From the NCBI GenBank assembly GCA_009787485.1, contig WQWP01000121.1, positions 1-6,729 of the forward strand: 6,729 bases of DNA. The letters run 5' to 3'. The stretch is from Lentimicrobiaceae bacterium. GTDB lineage: Bacteria > Bacteroidota > Bacteroidia > Bacteroidales > WCHB1-69. The position numbers were made by a program, and so were the translations under genes. Below, piece after piece: positions 5,343 through 6,729 of the stretch (position 1 is its first letter; each line of letters starts with the position of its first letter). Below the pieces are notes generated by a model. It saw only the letters and a program-made list of their open reading frames with translations, was not told where the DNA came from and searched no databases.

Positions 5343-6599
5343 CTATGAAAATAATTGCAACTGGTTTTTATCTTTATTTTTTTTCTGTTTATTCCCCACA
5401 AACAATTGTCTCAAATTCTCAGGCTGTATTTCTTGAATTGTAAGCATCGGCAACTCGTTACAAATAATGAAATATTTTGCCCGCTTGATTACCACGCCCA
5501 TTTTTTTTAGATGCTCCAACGACAAATGTCCGTAGCGGCGGGAGGTTACGATCAGTTTTGCCGATTTAACGCCCACGCCGGGAATGCGCAAAAGCATCTC
5601 GTAAGGCGCCCTGTTTATGTCTATGGGAAACAGTTCGGGATGCCGCAGTGCATAAGCCAATTTGGGGTCTAACTCTAAATCCAAATCGGGATATTGCTCA
5701 TTTACAATTTCATCTACGTTAAACTGATAAAACCGGAGCAGCCAATCGGCTTGGTACAACCTGTTTTCCCGCACAAGAGGCGGGGCAGAAAGCGCCGGAA
5801 GTCTTGTATCGGAAAGATTAACAGGAATATACCCTGAATAATACACGCGCTTCATGGAAGGTTGCTGATACAGGAAATTAGCTAAATTCAATATCTGCCG
5901 GTCGCTTTCGGGCGATGCACCGATTACCATTTGCGTACTTTGCCCGGCCGGCGCGTACAGCTTAGCATGGCGATACTTCTTCTTCTCTTCCTTGCTCTCC
6001 AAAAAATGCTGATGAATATAACCCATCGGGGCTAATACGCTTTGATAATCTTTTTGAGGCGCAATCAGTTTCAGGCTTTCTTCCGATGGTATTTCAATAT
6101 TAACGCTCAGGCGGTCGGCATACAATCCTGCCTGCGCCATCAGCTCGGGGCTTGCTCCCGGAATTGCTTTCAAATGGATATATCCGTTGTATCTATGAAT
6201 GGTGCGCAAATCTTTGGCAACGGCAACCATGCGTTCCATGGTATAATCGGCATTGCGCACCACGCCAGAGCTTAGAAAAAGTCCTTCAATATAATTGCGG
6301 CGGTAATATTCAATAGTCAAATCCACGATTTCCGAAACGCTGAATGTAGCGCGCGGCACATCGTTGCTCGCCCTGTTCACGCAATAAGCGCAGTCGTAAA
6401 TGCAGTGATTGGTCAGCATGATTTTGAGCAAAGAAACGCACCGGCCATCTTCCGTAAAACTGTGGCAAATTCCCCATCCTGCCGCCGAGCCGATCCCTTT
6501 GGCGCTATTCTTGCGCGTAGTGCCGCTCGATGCACAAGAAACATCGTATTTGGCTGCCTCTGCCAAGACTTGCAGTTTATCGAAGGTAGCGGAGGTCAT
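5343..6599 (-). CDS. Putative DNA modification/repair radical SAM protein with helix-hairpin-helix (TIGR03916-like)
   Basis: This 418-residue radical SAM enzyme carries the [4Fe-4S] motif C66-IYD-C70-AY-C73, preceded by the family block KYDVSCASSGTTRKN (17-31) and GICHSFTEDGRC (43-54). GLFLSSGVVRN (106-116), YIHLKAIPGA (140-149) and GQSTQMVIGA (219-228) are typical of the family that pairs with TIGR03915. INRAPYEMLLRIPGVGVKSA (328-347) forms a helix-hairpin-helix for non-specific DNA binding. The tail from 403 is Lys-rich and ends LQLFS. The frame is open to a TTG at 6647, but that codon overlaps a perfect -7 promoter box, and the ATG at 6599 gives the usual family N-terminus and length, so 6599 is chosen. 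The substrate is unknown. Together with the TIGR03915-like protein it is thought to act on DNA. It is the first gene of the minus-strand group, and a sampled 60-bp line (5521-5580) is about 57% GC, higher than the left-hand genes. Confidence 0.9.
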   Translation of the reverse strand: MTSATFDKLQVLAEAAKYDVSCASSGTTRKNSAKGIGSAAGWGICHSFTEDGRCVSLLKIMLTNHCIYDCAYCVNRASNDVPRATFSVSEIVDLTIEYYRRNYIEGLFLSSGVVRNADYTMERMVAVAKDLRTIHRYNGYIHLKAIPGASPELMAQAGLYADRLSVNIEIPSEESLKLIAPQKDYQSVLAPMGYIHQHFLESKEEKKKYRHAKLYAPAGQSTQMVIGASPESDRQILNLANFLYQQPSMKRVYYSGYIPVNLSDTRLPALSAPPLVRENRLYQADWLLRFYQFNVDEIVNEQYPDLDLELDPKLAYALRHPELFPIDINRAPYEMLLRIPGVGVKSAKLIVTSRRYGHLSLEHLKKMGVVIKRAKYFIICNELPMLTIQEIQPENLRQLFVGNKQKKNKDKNQLQLFS

Positions 6600-6644
6600 T
6601 GAATAATAAGGATAAAGTTCTTTTTCATCTTTAAAAGATTTTGG

Positions 6645-6652
6645 CAAAAGTA
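6645..6652 (-). promoter_or_regulatory. Bacteroidota -7 promoter box for the radical SAM gene
   Basis: The minus strand reads TACTTTTG, an exact match to TAnnTTTG. A start about 7 bp further on, near 6638, would give a leader of about 39 nt to the ATG at 6599. The upstream -33 region is A-rich without a clear TTTG. The box supports the 6599 start over the in-frame TTG at 6647. Confidence 0.55.
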
Positions 6653-6729
6653 ATAGAATTTTTATTTTTTGATTTTGTTAATTTCTAATAAATTGAACAA
6701 AATAACGTTTATATACAGCCAAACCAAAA

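Overview
The window reads as chromosomal DNA from a member of the Bacteroidota. Leaders are A-rich and lack Shine-Dalgarno sequences. There is a good Bacteroidota-type -7 box (TAnnTTTG) upstream of the radical SAM gene, and the recognisable proteins resemble Bacteroidales-type families. No RNA gene, CRISPR array or intact insertion sequence is visible.

Layout. Left, plus strand (78-2052): a tight three-gene set with gaps of 11 and 2 bp. It holds a uracil-DNA glycosylase superfamily protein, a five-helix membrane protein of unknown function, and a SprT-like zinc metallopeptidase. Middle (2045-2617): a decayed gene remnant, a single frame of 112 codons broken by one TGA and at about 50% GC in its core, against about 22-32% in sampled flanking lines. 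It is followed by a 46-residue small ORF with its own candidate promoter. Then comes AlkC (2618-3703, plus), a HEAT-repeat DNA glycosylase with a C-terminal Ig-like domain. Right, minus strand (6599 down to 3705): a radical SAM protein with a helix-hairpin-helix (TIGR03916-like), a four-helix-bundle protein with a topoisomerase-type C4 zinc finger, and a TIGR03915/DUF4130-like protein. AlkC and the last of these converge with one base between their stop codons.

How the genes fit together. The theme is DNA repair or nucleic-acid handling: a UDG-fold protein, a SprT-like protease (the fold of DNA-protein crosslink proteases), an alkylpurine glycosylase, and the uncharacterised radical SAM/TIGR03915 pair that elsewhere is linked to a UDG domain. 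The most noteworthy points are the four-helix-bundle gene between the two partners of that pair, a 9-bp tandem repeat with an (A4T)-type leader just upstream of it, the TGA-broken GC-shifted remnant, and the UDG-like/membrane/SprT-like cassette, which could be an undescribed accessory unit. Functions beyond family level are inference.
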